A stretch of 20,304 nt of DNA from Phoronis ovalis (GCA_028565635.1 JAOXYB010003679.1:1-20304); one strand, 5' to 3'; positions 7,967 to 16,864 are shown, counted from the first letter of the stretch. Program-made: numbers and translations. The notes: a model not told the origin generated them from the sequence alone.

Positions 7967-10900
7967 CTGAAAGCAAGACGTAGTGGCATGACAATTAGAA
8001 AGAACACCTGCCTTTAAAGGGGAAATTGATGTTAACTGATGGAGTCACTACTCAACATTAACACTATCTCGGTGTTTCCTCGTCACTACTTTCAACAAGG
8101 TACAGTATGACCTATATACTTATTTCATTTAATTAATATGAAAAGAAACTGGAACTTGCGATATAACAGTTGTGTATTTGCAACGTAGAAGAAGCAAGGT
8201 TAAGAGTGTCCGGCGTTTCTTAATTTTAAACCTTTATAAGAACATTAACTAATAGTTGCACACTACTGTGTAATTCAAATATTTAGCAAACATCTGGTTT
8301 ATTTCAAGGAAACAAGTAATTTTGATACCAACAATAAATAAGGATACTTAAGGGACAGCAACGAGAACACAATAATTAAAAAGATATCCGCCTCTTACCA
8401 TGTGAACTGCTGTAAAACTGTAACGTATTTAGTTCCTTTTCTACAAATTACAACAGAATTATCATATAAGCTAGCATGGCAAATATACTAAAAGCAAAGA
8501 CAGATTTCTAAAAAGCTGTTCATACAAAGATGCACGTGAACATTATTATCCTGCTCTCATCTGGCGCAATTTTGGAAAACAAATAAAATAAAAAAGCCTT
8601 TCAACAATTTAACTGGTCTTACAACATGATATCTTAATATATCTTAACATAAATTTAAAATCTTGCTTTTTGTAACTTTGCTTCATATTTCAAAATGAAT
8701 AATTTTCAAGAGTTCAAGCAGTTGGACAAAATATTATATTTTGAAATATACTTTTGATTTTTATACATAGAAAAACTAAATATATTTAATTTTAATAAAA
8801 TCCAAATAATGTAATGTATAAACGTATTGAAAACAAACCCGTTTCCTTTTCATCTAAGCTCTTTTCCTTCTGAGTTTCTGTGTTTTCAGTTTTTTTGGTA
8901 GTTGTTTCTGGCACATTACTAGCACCAGGCGGCAGACCAGATGATTCAGCTGTACCCTGATTGGCTTCTAACTTAAAGATGGCTTCCAACAAGGAATAGG
9001 CATTGGGAAAATCATCCCCTGTTAAAGCAAACGAAATTAGTAATTGTTTTACAAAGAAAATGTAAAATTTCTAATATATGTACTTTTAATTTAATTTTTT
9101 TAATTAAAAGTAGGGTTCGCAACCTGCTTCTCTATGACTGAATTTGCATGTAAATATGTTTTTAGAAATCTCCTGTTTAAACCATTTATCATGATGCCCT
9201 TGCTGCACTTTAAATTTGAAATTATCTAAACATTCTCGACAAACAGTTTGGTCAAATATTCAACTGTAAAGGCAGTACAGATTTAGAAATAATAGTATTT
9301 GCCAGGATAACTATAGAGCAGTTTATCTTGTCCAGTATACCTTTAGTTCTGAGTTGTATTTCCAACGCCTTTCTGACTACAGTGCGTGAATACCCCATAC
9401 CAAGCACTGTCTTTACTTTATCTGTATCCATTCTTGCTTTAATTTCCCGAGGTTCAACCATGTAGTCAACACCAGGGAGGTTAGTTAGGGCAGCCTGGGT
9501 CTCTGTTCAGAGGAAAAATAATGTGATATCATTGATAATTTGCATGTTTATTATTTTTGTATCATTCAAGAATCAATAGAAATCGACTATAACAGTGTAA
9601 CAGGTGCAAGGTTCATGAAATTAAACTAAACAATTAGGATGTCAATTAAGTTAGTTCCCTTTTCCCTTGAATAAGGAAACAAGAAGAAGTAAAATGGTAC
9701 CAATTTAATTGTCATATTTTCTTTCTTGAAACCCTCAATCGAATAAGAAAGAAGGGAATGTTTCCTTTTCAAAATTACCGTAATATTTTCTTTCTTGAAA
9801 CCCTCAATCGAATAAAGAAAAAAGAAATAGCTCTTTTTTCCTTATTCGGCTCAAATCGAATAGGGAAAAAGGAAAGGGGAACAAACTTAAACGGCATATA
9901 ATTAGGACATATATTAATGCAGGGCATTGAGTGTATCGTTTGCCTTGGTTCTAATTAATGACAAGATATAGGAACTGTGACATGACATTTTCCTCAAGTG
10001 GAACACTTGGCTATCCTACCTGGACCAGTAATGTTTACTACAGGTCCTGCTTCTTCTCCAGCTCCACCAGAATGTGCTTCCTCCTGTAAATAAATAAATA
10101 TGAACGAAACAATGAATCAATGACATGGGAAGTTATTTTTAAAAAAAATGTTTCCAGTATTTCTTATTTAACACATTTGGTACATACAAGTGCTTCATGG
10201 CATTATCAGTCACTAGGTGTCGCTACTTCTCAGCTTTAGCAATTTTAGATAGAAATAACCCAATCATATGCCCATTCAAAATACAAGGACAGGTATCACA
10301 CATCCTATATTTACAAACTTTAAGTTGTTATTTTTGGTGCAGAGACTCGGTGCAAAGCATTCCTTGTCTATGACAAAATAAGCCAAAATAGAAACTTTCC
10401 TTTGAGAAACAAAGACAATTTCTACAGATTAGAAAAGTTTATATTTAAAAATGCCACTTACAGGATAGAACCGGGCGTAATGTTCAGAAATTCCACGGAT
10501 AAAAGTTTCCCCTTTTTCACGCCGCACGTATCCGCATCGAGGAAACCACCTAGCATGTTCAGTCCATGGATCATCGTCTGGTTCCCAGTTGCGTAATCCT
10601 CCATCGCAAAAGAAGCATTTGACATTGTCTGAAAATCCTGCAATGTGGTAAATACATGTAGCTGTCTAGTTATTTATTGCCAAGGGTAACATTTGTTTAA
10701 AATTGGTGATTGGGATAAGCTATGATGTTGTATAGAACACTCAACTTTCCCATGTCACTCTAAAATTCATATTTTATTTTTAACGTTTTTAGTGGAAAAA
10801 GGTTGACACATTTTTGATAGCTTGAGTGATATATCACCTAACAGGATTCAACATTTCACAATTTCGAATATGCTGTCTTTTAGAAAAGTTCTTGTTTTGC

Positions 10901-13900
10901 AAATCACCATTACACTTCTCTATTGCAAACAACAAGCATTCAAAATCGGTCCACAAGTATAGTTGGGATCACACTGCTCATTTCAATGTGATCTCTTAGA
11001 TCATTGAATACAAGTGGTGATAATTATGACCACCTGTGAACTCGTTCTTTAAGGTATTTATGATGTGGGTAAATTCTGAATAGGAACCCCACACACATTC
11101 ATTGTACGAGGCAATGCTACATGTGAGGATACTTCATATTCTTACTTGGGGCTGCTATCGTCTATAGGGAACATTTAATGGGGATTTGAAAAACAAGAAA
11201 CTTTTCTAAAAAAAAACAAATAATTTTATCATTTATTTTTTTACTGTTTTTTTTTATTTATAAAAAAACAAAAACAAAACATCCGAACTTTGAAATACTG
11301 TTACGTACTATATCACTAACGCTGATAAAAAAATGTTTCAACTTTTTACACAGTAAAATGTAACAATTAAAGAAACATGCGAACTTCGGGGTGAGATGGG
11401 ATAGTGGAATATACCATAGTTAAATTTACATGGACTTACACACAGACTGGTTGAGCAAAATACTTTGTATTAAGACATTTTGTTAGATAGAATCAACCTT
11501 ATTTAATATATTACATTTAGTTTACACCATCTTTGACCTCTACTATAAAATACTATTACCTACTTTAAGCGTGTGATTGTGATATAACTGATTCAAGCAA
11601 TGTGTACATGTATATCACAATATTCTATATTCCAATGTTTAGATGAATATAATTTTGATACCACCTTAAGCATATTAACCTGCATAATAAAATCCTGCAT
11701 CAGCAAGTTGTTCTGGCCTTTGTCTCATAGTTGTTGGCCAGATTTCATAAGTGCCTAGTCTATGTTGTAACAAGGCATAGAATGGATTTTTAGGCCGGTC
11801 AGTGTTGATACCTAGTAGAGCAGCATTCTGTGGATTGCCTATATCAAGTTAGCATTAATTAATACAATTAAACAATGAATTCGACTATGTTTTACACACG
11901 CACATACGCATGCATACACACACACACACACGTCCACGCACGTACACCCTGACATCAGTACCCACTGGCACTAGATTACTGATTCTGATTTTAATACAAC
12001 TTGACGGCACCCGTGGTAATCCACAGATCTTAATAGAGATGTAGATCACGTAAGGCCGAGGTCAGACATGTTCATTTGACTCTAACAGGCAAATCATAAT
12101 GATGCAAGAGGTTAACAAATTCTCCATTAAATATGATAACCGTTGATTGATTGACCCCAAAATATGAGGAACTTGAGCCATCGTCAATGCCTACGAAATG
12201 TGAAAAGATCATAATTCTACATGTAATACTTTTGAAGATATTTGGTGGAAAGAGTGACAGAGTTACATAATTCGGACGAACATTCGAGATTTAGTAGTAT
12301 AGATTGTTTTTAACAAAAAATCTGGAAAACACATTTCAAACTAATCTGTTGTTTTCAAGAGGAAAACGTTCCAATGCTACTTGGTAAATGCGAAGAAATA
12401 AACAGCAGTTAAGATCATAGAATAAAACTGGAATGTACTTATACTACTTGTACAAAGCTTACGGGATCATCTCAAAAGTTATCACAATGACCACAAACGT
12501 ATAGTGTTTAATATAGGATTTAACCCCCACCCTCCCCTGGTCAAACGTAGGGGGGTTAGTGAGATTTTGCCCTATCCAGTTGCGCACCTAGGAGGTTCCG
12601 GGGGCAATATTTGGTGCTATTTCCTGCAATCTGGTGCATTCTGGAACTCTAATTTGCCATGACACACTGTGTCAATTTTTATAGAAAACACAAAGTTGAT
12701 TCATGAACAAATATGGATCGTGCATTATCTAGTTTAACTTTTTATTACAACATCGCCTGAACTTTAATAGTGTTATCAGAAAAAAAAGACATTTCCAAGG
12801 CAGATGCACTCCTGATAACAAGTTCTGAATCAATTAGAGTCACCGATAGCAACATAAATTCTTCCACTGTGTGTTATTCTGATATCAGCACGTTAAACAG
12901 ACTAGACGTCACGCACGTGTAAAATCTGACAACTAATTTCAAGAGCGAAATCATCGATAAATTCTATTTAAAACATATTTACCTCTACCTCTAAATATGA
13001 TAACCGTTGATCGATTGACCCCAAATTTGAGGAACCTGAGCCATCGTCAATACCTACGATGTGTGAAAAGATCATAATTCTACATGTAATAGTTTTGAAG
13101 ATATTTGGTGGAAAGAGTGACAGAGTTACAAAATTCGGATGAACACTCGAGATTTAGTAGTATAGATTGTGTTTTTAACAAAAAATCTGGAAAACAAATT
13201 TGAAACTAATCTGTTGTTTTCAAGAGGAAAACGTTCCAATGCTACTTGGTAAATGCGAAGAAATAAACAGCAGTTAAATCATAGAATAAAACTGGAATGT
13301 ACTTATACTACTTGTACAAAGCTTCAGGGATCATCTCAAAAGTTATCACAATGACCACAAACGTATAGCGTTTAATATAGGATTTACCCCCCCCCCCAAC
13401 CCTCCCGTGGTCAAACGTAGGGGGGTTAGTGAGATTTTTGCCCTATCCAGTTGACAACGTAGGAGGTTCCGGGGGCAATATTTGGTGCTATTTCCAGCAA
13501 TCTGGTGCATTCTGGAACTCTAATTTGCCATGACACACTGTGTCATTTTTTATAGAATACACAAAGTTGATTCATGAACAAATATGGATCATGCATTATC
13601 TAGTTTAACTTTTTATTACAACATCGCCTGAACTTTAATAGTGTTATCAGAAAAAAGACATTTCCAAGGCAGATGCTCTCCTGATAATAAGTTCTGAATC
13701 AATTAGAGTCACCGATAGCAACATAAATTTTTCCACTGTGTGTTATTCTGATTTCAGCACGTTAAACAGCCTAGACGTCACACACGTGTAAAATCTGACA
13801 ACTTATTTCAAGAGCGAAATCATCGATAAATTCTATTTAAAAAACATTTACCTCTACCGATAAAATTGTATGTTTTGACACAAAACTATTTACAAACGTC

Positions 13901-16078
13901 TGGTACCTGTTTAAAGGCTGACGTTTGTAAATTGCTCTGCTTTCCGGCGCTACAGTACCAAATAATGTCAGCTGTTTGAACATCTTTTGTGCATATCATC
14001 TGCACTGCAGTGACATAAATAGGTCATCCCGCTTTACGACTGTCGTATCTCTATGCTGTAAAGTTAAAACTGGACGGTACCCGGGGCATAGTTTATCCGT
14101 TTGATGCAGGTATTTCACTGTCCTTTCCCTTCCCCCAATTTCGTACATTTTTGCACACTTGTATGAATGTTCATGGAGTGGTAGAATAAATAGAACCTAA
14201 AACTTCTACATTTACTAAGGAATGCTTTTTAATAAATATCGTATATATGCTAGAGACTAGGCTTGATTTTTTCATTTCGCACTAACCCATAAACGTAGGT
14301 GGATTTTAGCCCCTGCCCCCCTATATTAAATGCTATACGTTTGGGGTCATTGTGATAACTTTTGAGATGATCCTTAATGCAGTACACTAAACACTCACTA
14401 AGAATATCAGCTCCTGTGCTAATAGTGACTGTTACAGGTTCAGAACTGTCTGTAGGTAGTTCAGATCCTAAAGGAATATTTCCTACATCTTCAGCTCGGA
14501 CGAACCCGCAGTCCGGGAAATAATGACGGTGTTCAATGTCAACTCTGTCACCAGGTTCCCAGTGACGTAGAATTCCACGACAGAAAGCACACTGGACTCG
14601 GTCATCCACGCCAGTGTAGTAGAAACCATTGCAAGATAATTCATCAGGGAAAACAGGGGCTGATGCCGGCCAACCTTATAATAACAACACATCATATATC
14701 TGATAATTGTGATACATAATTGCAGTAGGAGAAAAACTTTTAGTATTTAAAAGTACAGCAAACAGAATTATGAATGTATAATTGTAAATCTTTTGAAGCT
14801 AGAATTAACTTTACTTTCGAAACCCCTATCATGTTTAAGTTCATCAAATCGCAGTATCACTTTTATAATAAACATGTATCTAGGCAAGAAGTAATCAATT
14901 TCCAGTAAACAACTTAATGCATTTGAACAATAATCTGTAATGCGCATAACTATGCTACTAGTATCTTAATTAGCAATTGTTAATAACCACTAACAAGATG
15001 TTCATATTTTTTTTATTTCACTACGATTACCTGTATATGTTTGCAGTCTGTTTCTTCCTATTTTCATTCTCAATTCTTCTACTCTCAATGGATCATCTTC
15101 ATCTCTTATACTTGTATTCCCTGTGTTTCTAGCCAAATCATTGTAATAGTTGTGGGGATTGCTACCTGACCTGGCATCTGATGGAGGAACATCACAATCA
15201 TTTCTATCCACGGATTGGTTGGAACTTCCACCGAGAGGGATATTAGATGTATCACGTACATTCATGAAATTGCAATTAGGAAATGTTTGTCGATGTCGAA
15301 CATTTGGTTCATCACCATAATGCCAGCTTCTCAATCTACCACCACATGAAAAGCATAACACTTCATCACCATGTCCAGTAAATGAAAAGCCAGATTTGGC
15401 AAGTTTTAAAGTTGACACAGCTGCCCATCTTGGAAATTTCTGGAAAGATTCTAATCGGACAACTTCACAGCAAAATTCTTCACCAGGTCTCAATGGTGGT
15501 CCAATAGCCATGCGAACCAGGATATCAGTCAAAACAGGGTACACAAAAATTTCACAATTTCGTTGCAAATCAGTAATTTTTTCAACTCTGTAGAAATAAT
15601 TAGGAAGAATGAAACTTTTCCCAGAATATTCTGCACAAGTACAATTTGTCAAACATATTTCCAAGCAAAACTTTAAAAACTGTCTATCAACAGACAGTTG
15701 CACAGAGTTGCTGTCAAAGGCTTCATGCGAAGGTTGAAACTTTCGTACTCTTAAATTAAACATCTTTGGTTTGTTGGTTGTTAAGTGCAGATTACTGCTG
15801 ATTGTAATCTTTGATTTGCCACCAAGCAAATGTTCTTCAGTTTGACAAGCCACGCTCTTGCAATTCGCAGAATCAAACCCGAAAGAAATAGAAACTGCTT
15901 CACCAGAATTGACCTTTGACCTTCTATTTTCTAGTGTAAGAGGTCTTGTGGTAATACACAATTGGGCAGCAGGAGTACATGTTCTGTCATTTTTCTTGCC
16001 AGTATGTTCTACTGATTTTGTGTTTACATATTCATTACAATCTTCTGCATTATTCCCTGATGTGTCTGTCTTTGCCAT
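7770..16078 (-). CDS. Inhibitor of apoptosis protein, 3xBIR-UBA-RING (spliced, 8 coding exons, 753 aa)
   Basis: This gene encodes a predicted RING E3 ubiquitin ligase of the IAP family, acting in the cytosol on caspases and on receptor or NF-kB signalling complexes (family knowledge). Coding joins are 16078-15031, 14674-14399, 11838-11680, 10637-10462, 10083-10020, 9502-9341, 9018-8839 and 7966-7770, giving 2262 nt, exactly 754 codons. Introns are all GT-AG, with phases 1,1,1,0,1,1,1. The domains are BIR1 (about residues 206-275), BIR2 (about 339-410), BIR3 (about 466-533), UBA (about 595-646) and RING (706-740, ending in TVKTYMS). No CARD is present between UBA and RING, so the layout is XIAP-like, with a BIRC2/3-like BIR count. 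Residues 1-200 match nothing I recognise. The start at 16078 has A at -3 and G at +4, but an acceptor lies 11 nt upstream, so at least one upstream exon exists. An exact orthologue cannot be assigned because bivalves carry many IAP paralogues. Confidence 0.93.
7967..8838 (-). other. IAP intron 7 (phase 1)
   Basis: An 872-bp AT-rich intron between the UBA/linker exon and the RING exon. No CARD-coding exon, repeat or RNA element was found in a three-frame reading of the minus strand. Confidence 0.8.
8839..9018 (-). CDS. IAP coding exon 7: end of UBA and charged linker
   Basis: The acceptor TTTAACAG|GG gives [18 protein letters not shown]. This is the last UBA helix, and IAPs of vertebrates have a closely similar F-P/S-x-A-x-x-L-L-x-A-I pattern here. 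A low-complexity Thr/Lys/Glu linker follows (about residues 650-690), in the place where BIRC2/3 carry a CARD. No CARD is visible. The donor ACGG|GTTTGT at 8839/8838 is weaker than the others but gives the right phase (1) to reach the RING exon. Confidence 0.9.
9019..9340 (-). other. IAP intron 6 (phase 1)
   Basis: A 322-bp intron inside the UBA-coding region. It contains an AT palindromic stretch (around 9085-9108, runs of ttttaatttaattt and aattaaaa). No other element was seen. Confidence 0.85.
9341..9502 (-). CDS. IAP coding exon 6: first part of UBA
   Basis: The acceptor CTGAACAG|AG starts [23 protein letters not shown] domain then begins near residue 595, with [19 protein letters not shown]. 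The M610-G611-Y612 loop is the family's ubiquitin-contacting MGF/MGY motif. IAP UBA domains bind mono- and polyubiquitin chains and are needed for NF-kB signalling (family knowledge). The donor AAAG|GTATAC splits a Gly codon (phase 1). The UBA is completed in the next exon. Confidence 0.92.
9503..10019 (-). other. IAP intron 5 (phase 1), hosts a small inverted-repeat element
   Basis: A 517-bp intron. About half of it is the TTAA-flanked element at 9646-9890. The rest is plain AT-rich sequence. Confidence 0.85.
9646..9890. mobile_element. Small non-autonomous element with TTAA flanks inside IAP intron 5
   Basis: TTAA at 9646-9649 and at 9887-9890 flank inverted ends: GTTAGTTCCCTTTTCCCTTG at the left and GAATAGGGAAAAAGGAAAGG...AACAAAC at the right, which reverse-complements to GTTTGTTCCCCTTTCC. 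Inside, a ~38-bp word (CTTTCTTGAAACCCTCAATC...) occurs twice, 69 bp apart (9714 and 9783). TTAA target duplications are characteristic of piggyBac-type transposition, but the superfamily is not proven by the ends. Confidence 0.6.
10020..10083 (-). CDS. IAP coding exon 5: short Gly/Glu-rich linker
   Basis: This 64-nt micro-exon lies between acceptor TTTACAG|GAG (phase 0) and donor CCAG|GTAGGA (phase 1). It encodes [20 protein letters not shown] plus P and a split Gly/Glu codon. It has no domain and links BIR3 to the UBA. The call rests on exact phase compatibility with exons 4 and 6 and on both splice signals. A shorter alternative isoform that skips it would shift the frame, because 64 is not a multiple of three and its flanking introns differ in phase. 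Confidence 0.85.
10084..10461 (-). other. IAP intron 4 (phase 0)
   Basis: A 378-bp intron, the only phase-0 intron of the gene. It contains the CTCF-like motif at 10210-10224 and nothing else recognised. Confidence 0.85.
10210..10224 (+). promoter_or_regulatory. CTCF-like motif in IAP intron 4
   Basis: TCACTAGGTGTCGCT fits the conserved animal CTCF core CCASYAGRKGGCRSY at 13 of 15 positions. Motif match only. Confidence 0.3.
10462..10637 (-). CDS. IAP coding exon 4: zinc-binding half of BIR3
   Basis: The acceptor CATTGCAG|GA restores Gly 495 and continues [19 protein letters not shown]. Zinc ligands are C502, C505, H522 and C529. The stretch [15 protein letters not shown] keeps the features of an XIAP BIR3-type peptide groove: a Trp after GLRN (W512), an acidic residue (D516), Glu before the zinc His (E521) and a Trp three residues after it (W525). 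From family knowledge this groove binds N-terminal AVPI/ATPF-type motifs of SMAC-like proteins and caspase-9, so BIR3 is the likely caspase or antagonist docking domain (inference). A helical tail [17 protein letters not shown] ends at a strong donor, CCT|GTAAGT, phase 0. Confidence 0.94.
10638..11679 (-). other. IAP intron 3 (phase 1)
   Basis: A 1042-bp intron that splits BIR3. It is AT-rich with A and T homopolymer stretches at 11205-11280. No exon, RNA gene or recognisable repeat was seen. Confidence 0.85.
11680..11838 (-). CDS. IAP coding exon 3: linker and first half of BIR3
   Basis: The acceptor GATATAG|GC joins exon 2 in phase 1 and makes a Ser codon. The 52 full codons read [13 protein letters not shown], then [15 protein letters not shown], then [10 protein letters not shown]. 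This is the BIR N-terminal helix region and the first strand. The exon stops just before the zinc-binding half of the domain, at donor GCAG|GTTAAT (phase 1). It is too short to stand out as an open frame by itself. It was found by translating the gap between the BIR2 exon and the zinc-ligand exon. Confidence 0.93.
11894..11949 (+). repeat. CA-rich microsatellite in IAP intron 2
   Basis: An interrupted (CA)n tract with CG and TG interruptions. Confidence 0.9.
12129..12992 (+). repeat. 864-bp tandem duplication, copy 1 (IAP intron 2)
   Basis: Begins AAATATGATAACCGTTGATT and is followed immediately by a second, nearly identical copy. Shared landmarks include the C/G-rich hinge near 12523-12556, the phrase ATTTGGTGCTATTTCC, and a TAGACGTCACGCACGTG word near 12902-12918 (CRE half site plus E-box). 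Part of it (12606-12695) resembles the dispersed element at 19899-19986, so the duplicated unit contains transposon-derived sequence. Confidence 0.92.
12993..13857 (+). repeat. 864-bp tandem duplication, copy 2 (IAP intron 2)
   Basis: A head-to-tail copy of 12129-12992 with scattered substitutions and small indels; for example the poly-C hinge is longer here (13387-13397). Divergence is low across the whole length, pointing to a fairly recent unequal exchange or slippage event. Confidence 0.92.
13888..13932. repeat. Perfect 13-bp inverted repeat
   Basis: ATTTACAAACGTC (13888-13900) and GACGTTTGTAAAT (13920-13932) are exact reverse complements with a 19-bp spacer. The element lies just outside the tandem duplication and has no recognised role. 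Confidence 0.85.
14281..14373 (-). repeat. Inverted fragment of the intron 2 repeat next to the exon 2 donor
   Basis: The reverse complement matches 12464-12560 of copy 1 (GGATCATCTCAAAAGTTATC, then ACAATGACC, then the ACGTAGG...GGGTTAGT end) with a few changes and a gap in the C-rich hinge. It starts 25 bp inside intron 2 from the donor of exon 2. Confidence 0.85.
14399..14674 (-). CDS. IAP coding exon 2: BIR2
   Basis: The acceptor TATAAG|GT starts the exon by completing a Gly codon, so that exon 1 RLQTYT runs straight into GWPAS, a textbook BIR entry. The core reads [16 protein letters not shown] then [11 protein letters not shown]. Zinc ligands are C378, C381, H398 and C405 with standard spacing, and E397 precedes the histidine. 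After the domain comes [14 protein letters not shown], which echoes the NIPLGGSS that follows BIR1. The donor CTTA|GTGAGT lies at 14399/14398, phase 1. The frame stays open past the donor to a stop at 14250, so intron retention would give a protein ending after BIR2, without BIR3, UBA and RING. Confidence 0.92.
14675..15030 (-). other. IAP intron 1 (phase 1)
   Basis: A 356-bp GT-AG intron between BIR1 and BIR2. It is AT-rich, and no repeat or RNA element was recognised in it. Confidence 0.85.
15031..16078 (-). CDS. IAP coding exon 1: N-terminal region and BIR1
   Basis: This exon holds residues 1-349 plus the first base of codon 350. Residues 1-200 are polar and unassigned, with clustered cysteines at 138, 142, 146 and 148 (and 73, 78). 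BIR1 follows: RLESF at about 208, the core [11 protein letters not shown], zinc ligands C242, C245, H262 and C269 with canonical C-x2-C-x16-H-x6-C spacing, and W252. The residue before the zinc histidine is Arg rather than Glu or Gln, and no Trp follows it. This fits a type I BIR that does not bind IAP-binding motifs and may bind adaptor proteins, as BIR1 of cIAPs does with TRAF2 (inference). The donor is ACAG|GTAATC at 15031/15030, phase 1. If this donor is skipped the frame stops at 15002 after nine more codons. Confidence 0.93.
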
Positions 16079-16317
16079 TTTTGAATAACCTAGAAATACA
16101 ATTATTCATAAATTATTACTGATTAAGAATACAAGTAGAAATAATACAAGCAAAGCATTGGCACCTACGCACTTTAACTTTCCTGCGTGAATGCACCAGA
16201 TAACTGAAATACAATTTTTAAAATCTTTTTTGTTTATTGAAATATTATTTCCTGAATTGAAATAAGCATAGATAACTTTCCTGAAGTTTGATTGGCCTTG
16301 GATGATAATTTTTTCAC

Positions 16318-16507
16318 CTAGCATGTTCCCAGTGTCCGATGTATGTGGATGGGATTCGACGTGCGTTTTGAAATCTCTCCTAAAGGCATCAAATTTTAGT
16401 GTTGTATAATGAGCAACTGAATATGTTTGTGTTTTGAAGTTAGAAAAAATTAATTTGTGATCAGATCCGTGACCACATTGAGTGCAGGTACTTGATAATT
16501 GGAGCAT
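16318..16507 (-). CDS. Possible upstream coding exon of the IAP gene (63 aa, alternative N-terminus)
   Basis: An open minus frame starts at ATG 16507 (in-frame TAA 12 nt upstream, weak start context) and reaches a donor-like CTAG|GTGAAA at 16318/16317 in phase 1. The exon that begins at 16089 (acceptor TTTCTAG|GT) would join in the same phase and read [10 protein letters not shown], adding 67 residues before the start used here. The peptide has a CTQCGHGSDH patch and a basic/His stretch (FRRDFKTHVESHPH) that resembles no canonical zinc finger spacing. Phase agreement has a one-in-three chance of arising by accident, so this is only a candidate. It could equally be intronic or 5' UTR sequence. 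Confidence 0.3.
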
Positions 16508-16864
16508 AAATATTAGTTAAAAGGGAAGCATTGCCCCAGGCTGGCTATCAGTTTCAGTACCTGCATATGGATAGTGTATCATATTTCTTTAAAAATATAA
16601 CAACACTTTCTAGCCAATCCACCAATGGGTCGTACATACCAGGGGCACAACACTCAAGGTGAGACCAAATACGCAAATAAAAAATCGTTTCAAAATGGAT
16701 ATTTTTTTAAGCAGGCATGTAACCAGGCATGGGGAAATGTTTTCCACTTTAGAAAAATATGTCTGGCACTGTCAAAAAACATTTGGATATTTCTGGCCTC
16801 AGTCGAAGTGATCCGACATTTAGCAGACATTTTATTGCTCTAGAACTAAAAATACTGTTGTCTT
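16508..16864. other. Sequence without recognised gene
   Basis: Upstream flank of the possible extra IAP exon. A 72-codon plus-strand open frame here (16625-16843) has no coding character. No TATA box or GC-rich promoter was identified. Confidence 0.4.

Larger units (their letters stand above)
11839..14398 (-). other. IAP intron 2 (phase 1), repeat-filled
   Basis: A 2560-bp GT-AG intron, the largest in the gene. It holds the 864-bp tandem duplication, an inverted fragment of the same repeat next to the donor, a CA microsatellite and a 13-bp perfect inverted repeat. No additional coding exon fits between the neighbouring exons, which join in phase without one. Confidence 0.85.

Noticed and set aside
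10402-10643. ORFs of 64 (plus) and 61 (minus) codons
   Set aside because: Both are wrong-frame readings over the BIR3 exon; the true frame gives the zinc ligands.
12129-13857. The two 864-bp copies as LTRs of a retroelement
   Set aside because: They abut directly with no internal region and no gag-pol-like ORF; tandem duplication explains them.
14483-14695. Minus-strand 70-codon ORF
   Set aside because: Wrong-frame reading of the BIR2 exon.
15396-16088. Plus-strand ORFs of 65 and 76 codons
   Set aside because: They are antisense shadows of IAP exon 1.
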